The notes: generated by a model not told the origin, from the letters alone. A DNA stretch of 64,000 bases from Pseudomonas sp. UBA6562 (GCF_002434265.1 NZ_DJJS01000004.1:377079-441078), one strand, 5' to 3'. Shown: positions 1 through 9,106, counted from the first letter of the stretch. Made by a program: numbers and translations.

Positions 1-1
1 A

Positions 2-166
2 CTGGTGATCAGCCAGGGCGCGAGCCGGTTGCCGCGTACGGGGTTTTTCGAGTGCGCCGCACGGCTCGGTCGCTTCAGCGGGCCGGCCGATGGTCTGGAG
101 GCGGCGTCATGGCATGCCTCCGAAGTAGCCAGGGTATTCGAATACCGTTATCCCGAAACGGATTAG
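2..166 (+). CDS. C-terminal fragment of an unidentified protein
   Basis: An open frame runs in from the left edge and stops with TAG at 164-166, giving 54 residues. I treat it as the end of a real gene because its third codon positions are mostly G or C, as in the confirmed genes here, and the composition is protein-like (an RLPRTGFFE stretch, then an acidic and aromatic tail ending in YRYPETD). I do not recognise the family. It converges on prc, whose terminator lies at 261-290. Bases 167-260 hold nothing else I can support. Confidence 0.5.
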   Translation: MVISQGASRLPRTGFFECAARLGRFSGPADGLEAASWHASEVARVFEYRYPETD

Positions 167-260
167 GCACCAGTAGGCGACCGGCCCATGGGCTCGTGAC
201 TTCCCCAACGAGGCAGCGACCCGATCGAACGCTCCTGCGCCCGCCGGTTGCAGCGGCAAC

Positions 261-290
261 AAAAAAGGCCGGACATCCACATGTCCGGCC
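261..290 (-). terminator. Rho-independent terminator of prc
   Basis: Read on the minus strand, a perfect 10-bp stem (GGCCGGACAT with its complement, 4-nt loop) is followed by six T residues. It lies about 30 bases beyond the prc stop codon, in the right orientation to end that transcript. Confidence 0.9.
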
Positions 291-317
291 TCTTCAGTTC
301 TGCCGCTTACCTATCGA

Positions 318-2399
318 TCACTTTTTGGAAACCGCACCGCTGGCGCTCAGGTAATCGATCAGAATGCGCCCGGTCTCTGCGAGGTAGGCATCGTCTTCGG
401 GCTTGGTGTCCTTGTCCTCCTCCGGCAACGCGTCTTCGTCGACTTTCTTCAGCTCTTTGAGCGGCTCTTCGCCCTTGGCCTTGCGGCGGATGTTCTCCAA
501 TGCCAATTGCTTGGCATCGATCTCATCGTGGCGGGTGCGGCGCTCCTGCTCGTTGAGGCTGACGGTCTTCTCGGTCATCAGCTTTTGCGTCAGCGCCAAG
601 CGGTCGCGGATGTAGATGAACTCGGCGTCCTTCTCGCTACGCGCCTCGTGTTGCGCTTTGAGGCGTGCCAGGTAAGGCTTGAACGGGTCCACGGCGGGCT
701 TGACCACCGGGCGGATGGTATCCCATGGCATGGCCTCGGGCAGGGCGCTTTCACCGATCTCCTTGGTGTCGATGATCGACGGATAGTCGATGTCGGGCAG
801 CACGCCCTGGTGCTGGGTGCTCTGGCCCGAAACGCGATAGAACTTGGCCAGGGTCAGTTTCAGCTCGCCATGGTTGAGCGGCTGGATGGTCTGCACGGTG
901 CCCTTGCCGAAGGTCTGGCCACCGATGATCAGCGCACGGTGGTAATCCTGCATGGCGCCGGCGAAAATCTCCGATGCCGAAGCCGAGAGACGGTTGACCA
1001 GCAGGGTCAGCGGGCCTTTGTAGAACGCGCCGGGGTTCTCGTCTTCCAGCACATCGACGCGACCGTCGCTGTTGCGCACCAGCACCGTCGGCCCCTTGTC
1101 GATGAACAGGCTGGTCAGTTCGGTGGCTTCCTGCAACGAACCGCCGCCGTTGTTGCGCAGGTCGATGACCACGCCGTCGACTTTCTCTTTCTGCAGCTCG
1201 GTCAGCAACTTCTTGACGTCGCGTGTGGTGCTCTTGTAGTCCGGATCGCCGGCGCGGAAGGCTTTGAAGTCCAGGTAGAAGGCTGGAATTTCGATGATGC
1301 CCAGCTTGTAGTCGCGGCCGTCCTGCTTGAGGTTGAGGATCGACTTCTTCGCCGCCTGCTCTTCGAGTTTGACCGCCTCGCGGGTGATCGACACGACCTT
1401 GCTGGTCTGGTCGTTCGGCGCGTTGTTGGCCGGGATGACTTCCAGGCGCACCACAGAGCCCTTCGGCCCGCGGATCAGCTTGACCACTTCGTCCAGGCGC
1501 CAGCCGACCACGTCGACCATTTCCTTGTCGCCCTGGGCCACGCCGACGATCTTGTCGGCCGGGGAGACCTGCTTGGTCTTGGCCGCAGGCCCTGCCGGCA
1601 CCAGGCGCACGATCTTGACCTGGTCGTTGTCGCTCTGCAGAACCGCACCGATGCCTTCGAGCGAAAGGCTCATGTTGATGTCGAAGTTCTCCGCGCTGTC
1701 GGGCGACAGGTAGTTGGTGTGCGGATCGTAGGACATGGCGAAGGTGTTGATGTAAGCCTGGAAAATGTCTTCGGCACGGGTCTGGTCGAGGCGGGCCAGT
1801 TGATTCTTGTAGCGTTTGGTCAGGGTTTCCTGGATCTGCTTGAGGTCCTTGCCGGCGATCTTCTGGCGCAGCACTTCGTCTTTGACACGTTTGCGCCACA
1901 GGTCGTCGAGCTCGGCGTCGTTCTTCAGCCAAGGCGCGTCCTTACGGTCGACCAGCAGGGTTTCCTGGGTATTGAAGTCGATCTTGTCGACGCCCTTGTT
2001 CAGTTCGGCCAGGGCGAAGTCCAGGCGCGCCTTCACGCGGTTGAGGTAGCGCTTGTAGATGGTAAAGCCCGGATCGAGGTTGCCACTTTTGAGGAAGTCG
2101 TCGAATTGCGTCTTCCACTTGTCGAACTCGGCGATGTCCGCGGCAGTGAAATAACTGCGCGAGGGATCGAGCAGCTTGATGTAGCTGTCGTAGATGATGA
2201 CCGAACGGGCATCGTCCAATGGCGGCTTGCTGTAGTGGTGGCGCTTGAGCAGCTCGACCACGTTGAGGCTGGCGACCACTTCGTCGCGGTCGGGCTTCAA
2301 CGAATCCCACTTGTTGGCTGCCGAAACGTTACCGACCAGCGCGAAGCTGCCCAGACCGATGACAAGGGCGAGTGCGGAGCGAGGTAGGAAGTGCTTCAT
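318..2399 (-). CDS. prc: Carboxy-terminal processing (tail-specific) protease Prc/Tsp
   Basis: Periplasmic serine endopeptidase of the S41 family, which degrades or trims envelope proteins, including lipoproteins and peptidoglycan hydrolases. The 693-residue product has an N-terminal signal peptide (MKHFLPRSALALVIGLG, cleavage near NVSAA), a long helical N-terminal region, a PDZ domain (around the GIGAVLQSDNDQVKIVRLVPAGPA region), and the S41 core with a NRLSASASEIFAGAMQD segment carrying the catalytic serine and a GQTFGKGTVQ segment carrying the lysine. A basic/acidic C-terminal tail of the DUF3340 type follows. An upstream extension to 2519 is open, but the ATG at 2399 begins directly at the signal peptide and is preferred. 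It is a single-gene unit, divergent from qor. Confidence 0.95.
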   Translation of the reverse strand: MKHFLPRSALALVIGLGSFALVGNVSAANKWDSLKPDRDEVVASLNVVELLKRHHYSKPPLDDARSVIIYDSYIKLLDPSRSYFTAADIAEFDKWKTQFDDFLKSGNLDPGFTIYKRYLNRVKARLDFALAELNKGVDKIDFNTQETLLVDRKDAPWLKNDAELDDLWRKRVKDEVLRQKIAGKDLKQIQETLTKRYKNQLARLDQTRAEDIFQAYINTFAMSYDPHTNYLSPDSAENFDINMSLSLEGIGAVLQSDNDQVKIVRLVPAGPAAKTKQVSPADKIVGVAQGDKEMVDVVGWRLDEVVKLIRGPKGSVVRLEVIPANNAPNDQTSKVVSITREAVKLEEQAAKKSILNLKQDGRDYKLGIIEIPAFYLDFKAFRAGDPDYKSTTRDVKKLLTELQKEKVDGVVIDLRNNGGGSLQEATELTSLFIDKGPTVLVRNSDGRVDVLEDENPGAFYKGPLTLLVNRLSASASEIFAGAMQDYHRALIIGGQTFGKGTVQTIQPLNHGELKLTLAKFYRVSGQSTQHQGVLPDIDYPSIIDTKEIGESALPEAMPWDTIRPVVKPAVDPFKPYLARLKAQHEARSEKDAEFIYIRDRLALTQKLMTEKTVSLNEQERRTRHDEIDAKQLALENIRRKAKGEEPLKELKKVDEDALPEEDKDTKPEDDAYLAETGRILIDYLSASGAVSKK

Positions 2400-2483
2400 G
2401 CTGATTCGACGTGGGGGCAATTGAACACGCATAGTAGGCCGTCTTTTCCGTGCGCCGGTTCCATCGAGCCGGACAAATACTGC

Positions 2484-2512
2484 AAAAAGCCCGCGGCGTG
2501 GCGCCGCGGGCT
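2484..2512 (-). terminator. Minus-strand hairpin with T-run in the prc leader
   Basis: A perfect 11-bp stem (AGCCCGCGGCG with its complement) with a 3-nt loop is followed on the minus strand by five T residues. It sits about 85 bases upstream of the prc start and reads toward prc. It could stop antisense transcription arriving through qor, or act as an attenuator in the prc leader, depending on where the prc promoter lies. Confidence 0.65.
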
Positions 2513-2539
2513 CAGTCATGAATCAACTATGGAGGCACT

Positions 2540-3502
2540 GTGAAGGCATTGCAAGGCGTTGACGGACACGTAGCTTGGGTGGACGCGCCGCGTCCCACCT
2601 GTGATGCAGGGCAAGTGCGCATTCGCGTGGCGGCTGCGGGATTGAACCGCGCCGACCTGCTGCAAAAAGCAGGCAATTACCCGCCACCGCCGGGTGCGAG
2701 CCCCTACCTGGGGCTGGAGTGCGCCGGTGTGATCGAAGAAGTCGGCGCGGGTGTCGATTTCATCGTCGGCGAGCGCGTCTGCGCGCTGCTGGCCGGTGGC
2801 GGCATGGCCGAAGAAGTGGTGGTCGATGCCCGCCACGTGCTGCCGGTACCCGAAGGGCTGAGCCTGCACGAGGCCGCAGCGATTCCCGAGGTGTATGCCA
2901 CCGCTTGGCTCAACCTGTTCCAGTTGGCGGGCTTGCAAGCCGGTGAAAAGGTGCTGGTACATGCCGGGGCCAGTGGCGTGGGGTCGGCGGCCATCCAGCT
3001 GTGCAAGGCGTTCGGCAACCCGCTGTGGGTCAGCGTCGGCTCGGCGCAGCGGCTGGCGTATTGCGAGTCGCTGGGCGCCAGCGGCGGCGTGGTGCGCAAC
3101 GAGAACCTCGACGCCCTGGGCGAACTGGGCCCGTTCGACGTGGTGCTCGACCCGGTGGGCGCGGGCTACGTGGACATGAACCTGGACCTGCTGGCGCGTG
3201 ACGGACGCTGGGTCATCATCGGCCTGATGAGTGGGCGCAAGACCGAATTCGACCTGGCCAAGGTGCTCAGCAAGCGCTTGCAGATCACCGGCTCCACCTT
3301 GCGCAACCGCAGCGACGAGTTCAAGGCGCAGTTGCTGAGCGATCTGCGCTTGCAGGTCTGGCCGCTGTTCGGCGAAGGCCGCTTGAGCCCGCAACTGGTC
3401 GACACCTACCCGATTGCCTTCGCCGAAGCGGCCTACGCCGAACTCGAAAGCAACCAGGTGTCGGGCAAGCTGGTGGTGGTGGTCGATCCGTCCTTGAACT
3501 GA
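2540..3502 (+). CDS. NAD(P)H:quinone oxidoreductase, zinc-independent MDR family
   Basis: A 320-residue medium-chain dehydrogenase/reductase of the quinone oxidoreductase/PIG3 subfamily, which reduces quinones or enones with NADPH. Visible features are the N-terminal GroES-like domain (AAGLNRADLLQ, the quinone reductase signature), the nucleotide-binding segment VLVHAGASGVGSAAIQL, and the substrate-domain motif GRWVIIGLMSG. The structural and catalytic zinc cysteines of alcohol dehydrogenases are absent, as expected for this subfamily. The start is GTG at 2540 with GGAG five bases upstream. It is divergent from prc. The physiological substrate cannot be read from sequence. Confidence 0.9.
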   Translation: MKALQGVDGHVAWVDAPRPTCDAGQVRIRVAAAGLNRADLLQKAGNYPPPPGASPYLGLECAGVIEEVGAGVDFIVGERVCALLAGGGMAEEVVVDARHVLPVPEGLSLHEAAAIPEVYATAWLNLFQLAGLQAGEKVLVHAGASGVGSAAIQLCKAFGNPLWVSVGSAQRLAYCESLGASGGVVRNENLDALGELGPFDVVLDPVGAGYVDMNLDLLARDGRWVIIGLMSGRKTEFDLAKVLSKRLQITGSTLRNRSDEFKAQLLSDLRLQVWPLFGEGRLSPQLVDTYPIAFAEAAYAELESNQVSGKLVVVVDPSLN

Positions 3503-3562
3503 TCGCCGCGTCGACCTGGCCCGTCGCGTCGGCGGGCCAGGCATCGAGGCTGGATGACGCGG

Positions 3563-4213
3563 TCAGGCCCAGTCGAGGATGGGCCAGCCGTTGGTCTGCG
3601 CATGCTCGCGCAACACTGCGTCGGGGTTGACCGCCCGTGGGTGGTCCACGCGCAGCAATAGCGGCAGGTCGTTGCGCGAGTCGGAGTAGAAACTCGCCCC
3701 TTCGAGGTTTTCCTGCTCCTGGTCCAGCCAGGCCATCAACCGCGTGACCTTGCCTTCGCGGTAGCTCAACTCGCCTCGGGTGTTGCCCGTATACACGCCA
3801 TTGGCCGTCTCCAGGTCGATGGCCAGGAATTCCTCGACGCCCAAACGCTGCGCGATCGGCCCCACCAGGTGCGCGCCCGACGCCGAGATGATCAGCACCC
3901 GGTCGCCGTTTCGACGGTGTTCGGCGATGCAGCGGCAGGCGTCGCCGAAGATGATCGGCTCGATGACCTCTTCGACCCAGGGTTGCACCAGGTGCTCGAT
4001 TTCTTCCAGCGTGCGCCCGGCGATGGGTTCCAGGCTGAAGGCCATGTACTCCTCCATGCGCAAATGGCCCTTGCCATAGGCCTCCTGCAGTTGCGCATCG
4101 CGGCGCAGGAACGCTTCGTCGACCCAGCCCAGTTTTGCCATCTGCGCGCACCATAGGGCCGAGCAGTCACCGTGGATGAGGGTTTCGTCGAGATCGAATA
4201 TTGCCAACGCCAT
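3563..4213 (-). CDS. HAD-superfamily subfamily IB phosphatase (PSPase-like)
   Basis: A 216-residue haloacid-dehalogenase-type phosphatase. Motif I is IFDLDETL with nucleophile Asp7 and acid/base Asp9, motif II is the serine in LIISASGAHL, the lysine of motif III lies in YREGKV, and motif IV is DSRNDLPLL. The helical cap between motifs I and II places it in subfamily IB, near phosphoserine phosphatase. There is no signal peptide, so it is cytoplasmic. It lies 66 bases downstream of the ABC ATPase gene on the same strand, so it may be the last gene of the import operon and could dephosphorylate a product of the phosphodiesterase at 6890-7696. That pathway is inferred. The substrate is unknown. 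Confidence 0.85.
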   Translation of the reverse strand: MALAIFDLDETLIHGDCSALWCAQMAKLGWVDEAFLRRDAQLQEAYGKGHLRMEEYMAFSLEPIAGRTLEEIEHLVQPWVEEVIEPIIFGDACRCIAEHRRNGDRVLIISASGAHLVGPIAQRLGVEEFLAIDLETANGVYTGNTRGELSYREGKVTRLMAWLDQEQENLEGASFYSDSRNDLPLLLRVDHPRAVNPDAVLREHAQTNGWPILDWA

Positions 4214-4279
4214 GTGTGAAAAATTCCCCGAATTCGTGTGGAAGTCGTTTGTGCGCGCAAAGCGCCATGCCCGCTAAGC

Positions 4280-5269
4280 CTAAGCCACTTCGCACAGCGC
4301 CGCGGGATCGATGGACAAGGATACTCGCTTACCGTCCTCGTGCAGATCGGCGGCCGAACGATTGAGCACGTCCACCACCAGCTCCACCTCCCGAATCAGC
4401 ACCCGGTAGCGAATGACGTTGCCCAGCAGGCTGTGGCTGCGGATCAGGGCATCCGGCGCGCCGCCATCGCCCAGACTGATGGCTTCCGGGCGAATGGCCA
4501 GGCGGCTCTGCACCGGGCGTTGCAGCAGGCGGCTGGCGGCGTCGGCATCGAGCAGGTTGTAGTTGCCGATGAAGCCGGCGGCGAAGGCGTCGACCGGTGC
4601 GGTGTACAGCGTTTCGGCGTCGCCGCTCTGCACGATGCGGCCCTGGTTCATGAGGAAGATGCGGTCCGACATCGTCAGCGCCTCTTCCTGGTCGTGGGTG
4701 ACGAAGATCGTGGTCAGGCCCAGCTCGCGCTGGATGGCGCGGATCTGTTCGCGCAGATGCTTGCGGATGCGCGCGTCCAGGGCCGACAACGGCTCGTCGA
4801 GCAACAGCAGGCGCGGACGGGTGACCAGCGACCGCGCCAAGGCCACGCGCTGGCATTGCCCGCCGGACAGCTGATGCGGGTAACGACCGGCGAATGCGCC
4901 CAGTTCGACCAGCTCCAGCGCTTCGCGCACCCGCTGGCGGCTGGCCTCGCCGGCGACCTTCTGCATGCGCAGGCCGAAAGCGACGTTCTGTTCGACCGTC
5001 ATGTTGGGAAACAATGCATAGCTTTGAAAGACCATGCCGATGCCGCGCTTCTGCGGGCTGACCGGCACCAGGTCCTGGCCGTCGAGCAGGATGCGCCCGC
5101 CGTCCACCGGGGTGAGGCCGGCGATGCAGCGCAACAAGGTGGACTTGCCGCACCCGGAAGGGCCGAGCAGGGTGACGAACTCGCCGCGGGCGATCTCGCA
5201 GTTGATGTCGTCGAACACGGGGCTGTTGGCATAACGTTTGTGCAGGTGCTGCACGCTGACGAAGCTCAT
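4280..5269 (-). CDS. ABC importer ATP-binding subunit (PotA/FbpC/PhnT type)
   Basis: A 329-residue ATPase of the CUT1/PotA-like class that energises the two permeases encoded just upstream. It shows Walker A GPSGCGKST (residues about 36-44), the signature LSGGQCQRVALARSL with Cys in place of the more usual Q/R/E variants, Walker B LLLLDEPLSALD, a THDQEEAL switch region, and a C-terminal TOBE-like regulatory domain (from about residue 235). Its ATG abuts the stop codon of the preceding permease (TGA then ATG), so translation is probably coupled. The substrate class (2-aminoethylphosphonate, iron or polyamine) is not settled by the ATPase. Confidence 0.92.
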   Translation of the reverse strand: MSFVSVQHLHKRYANSPVFDDINCEIARGEFVTLLGPSGCGKSTLLRCIAGLTPVDGGRILLDGQDLVPVSPQKRGIGMVFQSYALFPNMTVEQNVAFGLRMQKVAGEASRQRVREALELVELGAFAGRYPHQLSGGQCQRVALARSLVTRPRLLLLDEPLSALDARIRKHLREQIRAIQRELGLTTIFVTHDQEEALTMSDRIFLMNQGRIVQSGDAETLYTAPVDAFAAGFIGNYNLLDADAASRLLQRPVQSRLAIRPEAISLGDGGAPDALIRSHSLLGNVIRYRVLIREVELVVDVLNRSAADLHEDGKRVSLSIDPAALCEVA

Positions 5270-6064
5270 TCAGGTCTTGTCCTTGTTCAAACGGTTGGCG
5301 ATCCAGGTCATCACCAGCACGAAGCTGAAGTAGGAGATCACCAGCGCACTGTTGAAGTGGCCGCTGCTGTTGCGCATGTTGTTGAGGTACACCTGCAGGG
5401 TTTCGTAGCGGGTGCCCACCAGCAGGTTGGCGAACACGAATTCCCCGAACAGGAACGAGAACGACAGCAGCAACGCCACCATCAGACCTTTGCGCAGGTT
5501 GGGCAGCACCACCAGCCAGGCCGCCTGCCAGGTGCTGGCGCCCAGCAATTGTGCGGCGTCCATCAGGTCGCGCAGATTGATCGCCTGCAAGTTGTTGGTA
5601 ATGGCCCGGTACATGAAGGGCAGGGCGATGGTGAAGTAGCAGCCGATCAGGATCCACGGCGTGCCGACCATGGCCAACGGGCCGCTGCCGTACAGCTGCA
5701 ACAGGCCCACCGATGACACCACCGGCGGCACCGCGAAGGGCAGCAGGATCAGCACGTTCATCAGCCCGTCCAGGCGCGGAAAGTGGTAATGCACCACGAA
5801 CAGCAGCGGCAGGATCAGCACCACCGACAGCAGCAGCGCACCCACGCACACCAGCAACGACTGGCCGAAGGCCGCGAGAAAGCGCGGCTCGCTCCATAGC
5901 GCCACGTACCATTTGAAGGTCAACCCGCTGGGCAGCAGGCTCGCCGACCAGCTGGTGGCCAGCGAGTACAGCAGCGTGCCGGCCAGCGGCAACAGCAGCA
6001 GGGTGAACAGCAGGTACACCACCACGCGGTGGTACAGCCCGCCTTTGCCAGGTTCAGCGCGCAT
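5270..6064 (-). CDS. ABC importer permease subunit 2
   Basis: A 264-residue inner-membrane permease with about six transmembrane segments, of the ThiP/PotC/PhnV family. The EAA loop lies in DLMDAAQLLGASTWQAAWLV (about residues 165-184), which docks onto the ATPase. Its start overlaps the end of the preceding permease by 11 bases. It pairs with the product of 6054-6893 to form the heterodimeric channel. Confidence 0.92.
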   Translation of the reverse strand: MRAEPGKGGLYHRVVVYLLFTLLLLPLAGTLLYSLATSWSASLLPSGLTFKWYVALWSEPRFLAAFGQSLLVCVGALLLSVVLILPLLFVVHYHFPRLDGLMNVLILLPFAVPPVVSSVGLLQLYGSGPLAMVGTPWILIGCYFTIALPFMYRAITNNLQAINLRDLMDAAQLLGASTWQAAWLVVLPNLRKGLMVALLLSFSFLFGEFVFANLLVGTRYETLQVYLNNMRNSSGHFNSALVISYFSFVLVMTWIANRLNKDKT

Positions 6065-6893
6065 GGTAGCTCCTGCGTAACAGCCATTGATGGGCCACCG
6101 TGACCACCGTCATCAGACCCACCAACACCATTGCCAGGGCACTGGCCAGGTTCGGGTCGAGGCTGATGTCGCCGGCCACCAGCGCGGCGATGCGGATCGG
6201 CAGCACGTTGAAGTTGCCGGTGGTCAGCGCATACACCGTGGCGTAGGCGCCCAGGGCGTTGGCCAGCAGGATCACGAAGGTGCCGAGCAGCGCTGGGGTC
6301 AGCACCGGCAGGCCGATGTGGCGCCAGTACTGCCAGCCGTTGGCGCCGAGCAGCGCCGCCGATTCGCGCCAGTCTTCGCGCAAGGCGTCGAAGGCCGGGT
6401 AGAGCAGCAGCACGCCCAGGGGGATCTGGAAGTAGGTGTACACCAGGATCAACCCGGTCTTGGAGTAGATGCTGAAGTCGTCGAGCAGGCCGATCTGCTT
6501 GAGCAGCAGAGTCAGCGCGCCGTTGAAGCCCAGCAGGATGACGAAGGCGAAGGCCAGGGGCACGCCGGCGAAGTTGCTGGTCATGTTGGCGAAGGCGCTG
6601 ACGAAGTCACGCAGGCGCGAATCGACCTGGCGCAGCGAGTAGGCACCCAGTACCGCGATGAGCAGGCCGAACACGCTCGACCACAGGCTGATCTCCAGGC
6701 TGCGTTGCAGCGCCTGCAGGTAGAACTTGGAGCTGAACACCTTGGCGAAGTTGTCCAGCCCCCAGCCGGCTTCGCCGTGCAGGCTGTTGAGCGCCACCCA
6801 GACCAGCGGCGCGACCTGGAACACCACGAAGAACACCGCGAACGGCAGCAGGCAGAGCAGCGCGAGGTAGCGCCCCTTGGGCCGGGCGCTCAT
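6054..6893 (-). CDS. ABC importer permease subunit 1
   Basis: A 279-residue inner-membrane permease of the PotB/PhnU type. The first transmembrane helix follows MSARPKGRYLALLC, and the EAA motif lies in ESAALLGANGWQYWRHIGLP. The open frame continues to 7739, but the ATG at 6893 fits because it overlaps the stop of the phosphodiesterase gene by 4 bases (ATGA) and starts directly before the first membrane helix. The upstream stretch of the frame is only the shadow of the neighbouring gene. Confidence 0.92.
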   Translation of the reverse strand: MSARPKGRYLALLCLLPFAVFFVVFQVAPLVWVALNSLHGEAGWGLDNFAKVFSSKFYLQALQRSLEISLWSSVFGLLIAVLGAYSLRQVDSRLRDFVSAFANMTSNFAGVPLAFAFVILLGFNGALTLLLKQIGLLDDFSIYSKTGLILVYTYFQIPLGVLLLYPAFDALREDWRESAALLGANGWQYWRHIGLPVLTPALLGTFVILLANALGAYATVYALTTGNFNVLPIRIAALVAGDISLDPNLASALAMVLVGLMTVVTVAHQWLLRRSYHAR

Positions 6894-7696
6894 CGCAGCA
6901 GCGCCCGGCACAGGGGTTTGTCGTGCGCTGCGCCGAGCAGCTCGCACAGGGTGCCGCACAGCTCGGTCTGCTCGGGTCGGGCGTTGGGGTCGAGGCTGAA
7001 ACCTTCGCCGAAGACGAACAGCGGCACTTCGCGCTCTTCGGCCAGCAGGCCGTTGTGCGAACGGTCGTTGTTCATGCCGTGATCGGCGGTGACCAGCACC
7101 TGATAGCCCTCTTCGAGCCAGCGCGGCAGGTAGTCGGCCAGCAGGATGTCCAGGCTGCGCGCGGCGTTGCGGTACTGGCTGCTGTCCAGGCCATGCTGGT
7201 GGCCGGCATCGTCGATGCCCATCGGATGGACCAGCAGAAAATTCGGTGCGTGGCGGCGGCGCAAATATTCGGCGTCGGCCAACAGGTGCGAGTCGGGGTA
7301 AGGGTCGGCGAAATAGAACAGGCCGTGCTGGATCGGCAGCTTCGGCGCGTGGGTGTGGCGATCGCGTTGTGGGTCGAACGGCGAGCGGTTGTACAGCTCG
7401 CTGACCCAGTGGTAGGCCGCTGCGGCCGTGCCCAGGTTGGCCTCGCGCGCATAGTGGAACACGCTGCGCTGGTTGGACAGGCGCGTGACCTGGTTGTGCA
7501 CGATGCCGCTGTCGATGGGCGCGGTGCCGGTGAGGATGCATTCGTACAGAGGGCGCGACAGCGACGGCAGTTCGCACTCCAGGCGGTACAGCGCGGCGCG
7601 GCCGGCTTCGACATAGGCGTGCAGATGGCCCATGGCGTGCCGGGCGACCTGGTAGTTGAGGCCGTCGAGCAGGACCAGGATAACGTTGTGTTTCAT
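6890..7696 (-). CDS. Cytoplasmic alkaline-phosphatase-superfamily phosphodiesterase/pyrophosphatase
   Basis: A 268-residue protein of the type I phosphodiesterase/nucleotide pyrophosphatase branch of the alkaline phosphatase superfamily. The two-metal site can be traced: Asp11 (LLDGLN), probable nucleophile Ser47 (LPSLSRPLY), Asp162/Asp163 and His166 (GIDDAGHQHG), Asp205-His206 (TADHGM) and His214. There is no signal peptide, so it should act on imported substrate in the cytoplasm. It is embedded in the ABC operon: 62 bases follow the binding-protein gene, and it overlaps the permease gene by 4 bases. That position argues for a phosphodiester, pyrophosphate or phosphonate substrate of the importer. 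It is shorter than phosphonoacetate hydrolase PhnA (about 400 residues), so I do not assign that activity. Confidence 0.85.
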   Translation of the reverse strand: MKHNVILVLLDGLNYQVARHAMGHLHAYVEAGRAALYRLECELPSLSRPLYECILTGTAPIDSGIVHNQVTRLSNQRSVFHYAREANLGTAAAAYHWVSELYNRSPFDPQRDRHTHAPKLPIQHGLFYFADPYPDSHLLADAEYLRRRHAPNFLLVHPMGIDDAGHQHGLDSSQYRNAARSLDILLADYLPRWLEEGYQVLVTADHGMNNDRSHNGLLAEEREVPLFVFGEGFSLDPNARPEQTELCGTLCELLGAAHDKPLCRALLR

Positions 7697-7758
7697 GCGG
7701 GGCTCCGAACCAGGGCGGGCCGAAGGTGCCAGCAGGCACCCCCGGGGTCAGGCAGGCG

Positions 7759-8823
7759 TCACTCCATCTCGACGATGACCTGCTCCTGCCACTTCTGCGG
7801 CAGCGTCTTGGACGTGCGCTCCCAGGCTTCGGCGTTCTTGATCGGTTGCGCGGGGGCGTACTGCTCGTTGGGCAGCAGCTTGGCCTGGACGTCCTCGGGC
7901 AGCTTCAGGTGCTCGGCGCGGATCGGGCGGGCATGGCCGCGTGCCAGGTTGGTCTGGCCGGCATCGCTGAAGATGTACTCGCGCGCAAGCTTGGCGGCGT
8001 TGGGGTTTTTCGCGTACTTGTTGATGATCGTGGTGTAGCCCGAGGTGATCGAACCGTCGGACGGAATCAGCACTTCGAAACGCTTGGGGTCGATCTGGTC
8101 GCGGTAGCTCAGGCCGTTGAAGTCCCACACCACGCCCACTTCCACCTCGCCTTTTTCCAGGGTCTGGATGGTCGGGTTGGCCAGCGACAGGCGCTTCTGC
8201 TGGGCCAGCTTAGTGAACAGTTGCAGGCCGGGTTCGACGTTGCTTTCGTCGCCCTTGTAGGCGATGGCGGCCGCCAGTACGCCGTTGGCGGCCTGGGCTG
8301 CGGTGCCGACGTCACCGATGGCGACCTTGTACGTGCCTTTTTCCAAGTCGTGCCAGGTCGTAGGCCGCTGGTCTTCCTTGACCAGGTCCTTGTTGATGAT
8401 GAACGCGATGGTGCCGGTGTAGGCCAGCGCCCAGTGGCCGTCCTGGTCCTTGGCCCAGGTCGGGATCTGTTCCCAGGTGCTGGGCTTGTAGGGCTGGGTC
8501 ACGCCCTTGGCCAGGGCGATGGGGCCGAAGGCTGCGCCCACGTCGCCGATGTCGGCGCTGGCGTTGTCCTTCTCGGCGTCGAACTTGGCGATTTCCTGGG
8601 CCGAGCTCATGTCGGTGTCGCTGTGTTTGAGGCCGTACTTCTGCGCCAGGTCGTCCCAGGTGCCTTTCCAGTTGGCCCAGGCGTCGGGCATGCCCACGCT
8701 GTTGAGGGCGCCTTCTTTGCGGGCGGCGTCTTCCAGGGTTTTCAGGTCGGTGTCCGCGGCCATCGCCGAGGTGCACAGGGCGATGCTCGCGCCCAGCAGT
8801 GAGGCCATGAAGAAGTGTTTCAT
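7759..8823 (-). CDS. ABC importer periplasmic substrate-binding protein
   Basis: A 354-residue extracellular solute-binding protein of the iron/polyamine/2-aminoethylphosphonate fold. The signal peptide MKHFFMASLLGASIALC ends near SAMAAD. The mature part has a two-lobed pattern with hinge-like WDDLAQKYG and VEVGVVWDFNG segments. It is the first gene of the operon, transcribed away from the GntR/UTRA regulator. An open extension to 8856 adds 11 residues ahead of the signal peptide and is rejected. A CTAG-centred palindrome 63 bases upstream (8886-8899) is a likely regulator site. Confidence 0.9.
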   Translation of the reverse strand: MKHFFMASLLGASIALCTSAMAADTDLKTLEDAARKEGALNSVGMPDAWANWKGTWDDLAQKYGLKHSDTDMSSAQEIAKFDAEKDNASADIGDVGAAFGPIALAKGVTQPYKPSTWEQIPTWAKDQDGHWALAYTGTIAFIINKDLVKEDQRPTTWHDLEKGTYKVAIGDVGTAAQAANGVLAAAIAYKGDESNVEPGLQLFTKLAQQKRLSLANPTIQTLEKGEVEVGVVWDFNGLSYRDQIDPKRFEVLIPSDGSITSGYTTIINKYAKNPNAAKLAREYIFSDAGQTNLARGHARPIRAEHLKLPEDVQAKLLPNEQYAPAQPIKNAEAWERTSKTLPQKWQEQVIVEME

Positions 8824-8885
8824 CCGAAGCTCCTTGGGTGGATGCGGTGCATTCAATGTCGAAGGAAAGCGTGCTTGCGAACTGG

Positions 8886-8899
8886 CTGGTCTAGGTCAG
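8886..8899. promoter_or_regulatory. Putative GntR/UTRA operator upstream of the ABC operon
   Basis: CTGGTCTAGGTCAG is an imperfect palindrome centred on CTAG. It matches the palindrome at 9107-9120 in 11 of 14 positions, and its core matches the HutC/DasR-type half-site pattern TGGTCTAGACCA in 10 of 12 positions. It lies between the regulator and the operon it probably controls. Confidence 0.6.
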
Positions 8900-9106
8900 C
8901 AACTCTCGGGCCAAAGTAGGCCCTGTGCGTGACAGTTTGATGTAGCGGGGCAGCCGAACTGCGTGGGCGGGCGCCCTGGGGCTCAAGCGTAGACTAGGCT
9001 GTGGCGTTGCGATGCCGGACGACGAGGGATGGAGCTAAAACCTGTCACAGCTTGTTCATGGCCCCTGCCTAGGCTGACAGGGTCCGCCAGCGGCCCCATC
9101 GAGGTG

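Noticed and set aside
507..2387. Long plus-strand open frame (626 codons) opposite prc
   Set aside because: It is antisense to a clear Prc with signal peptide and S41 motifs. High GC third positions create such mirror frames; the product has no recognisable domain.
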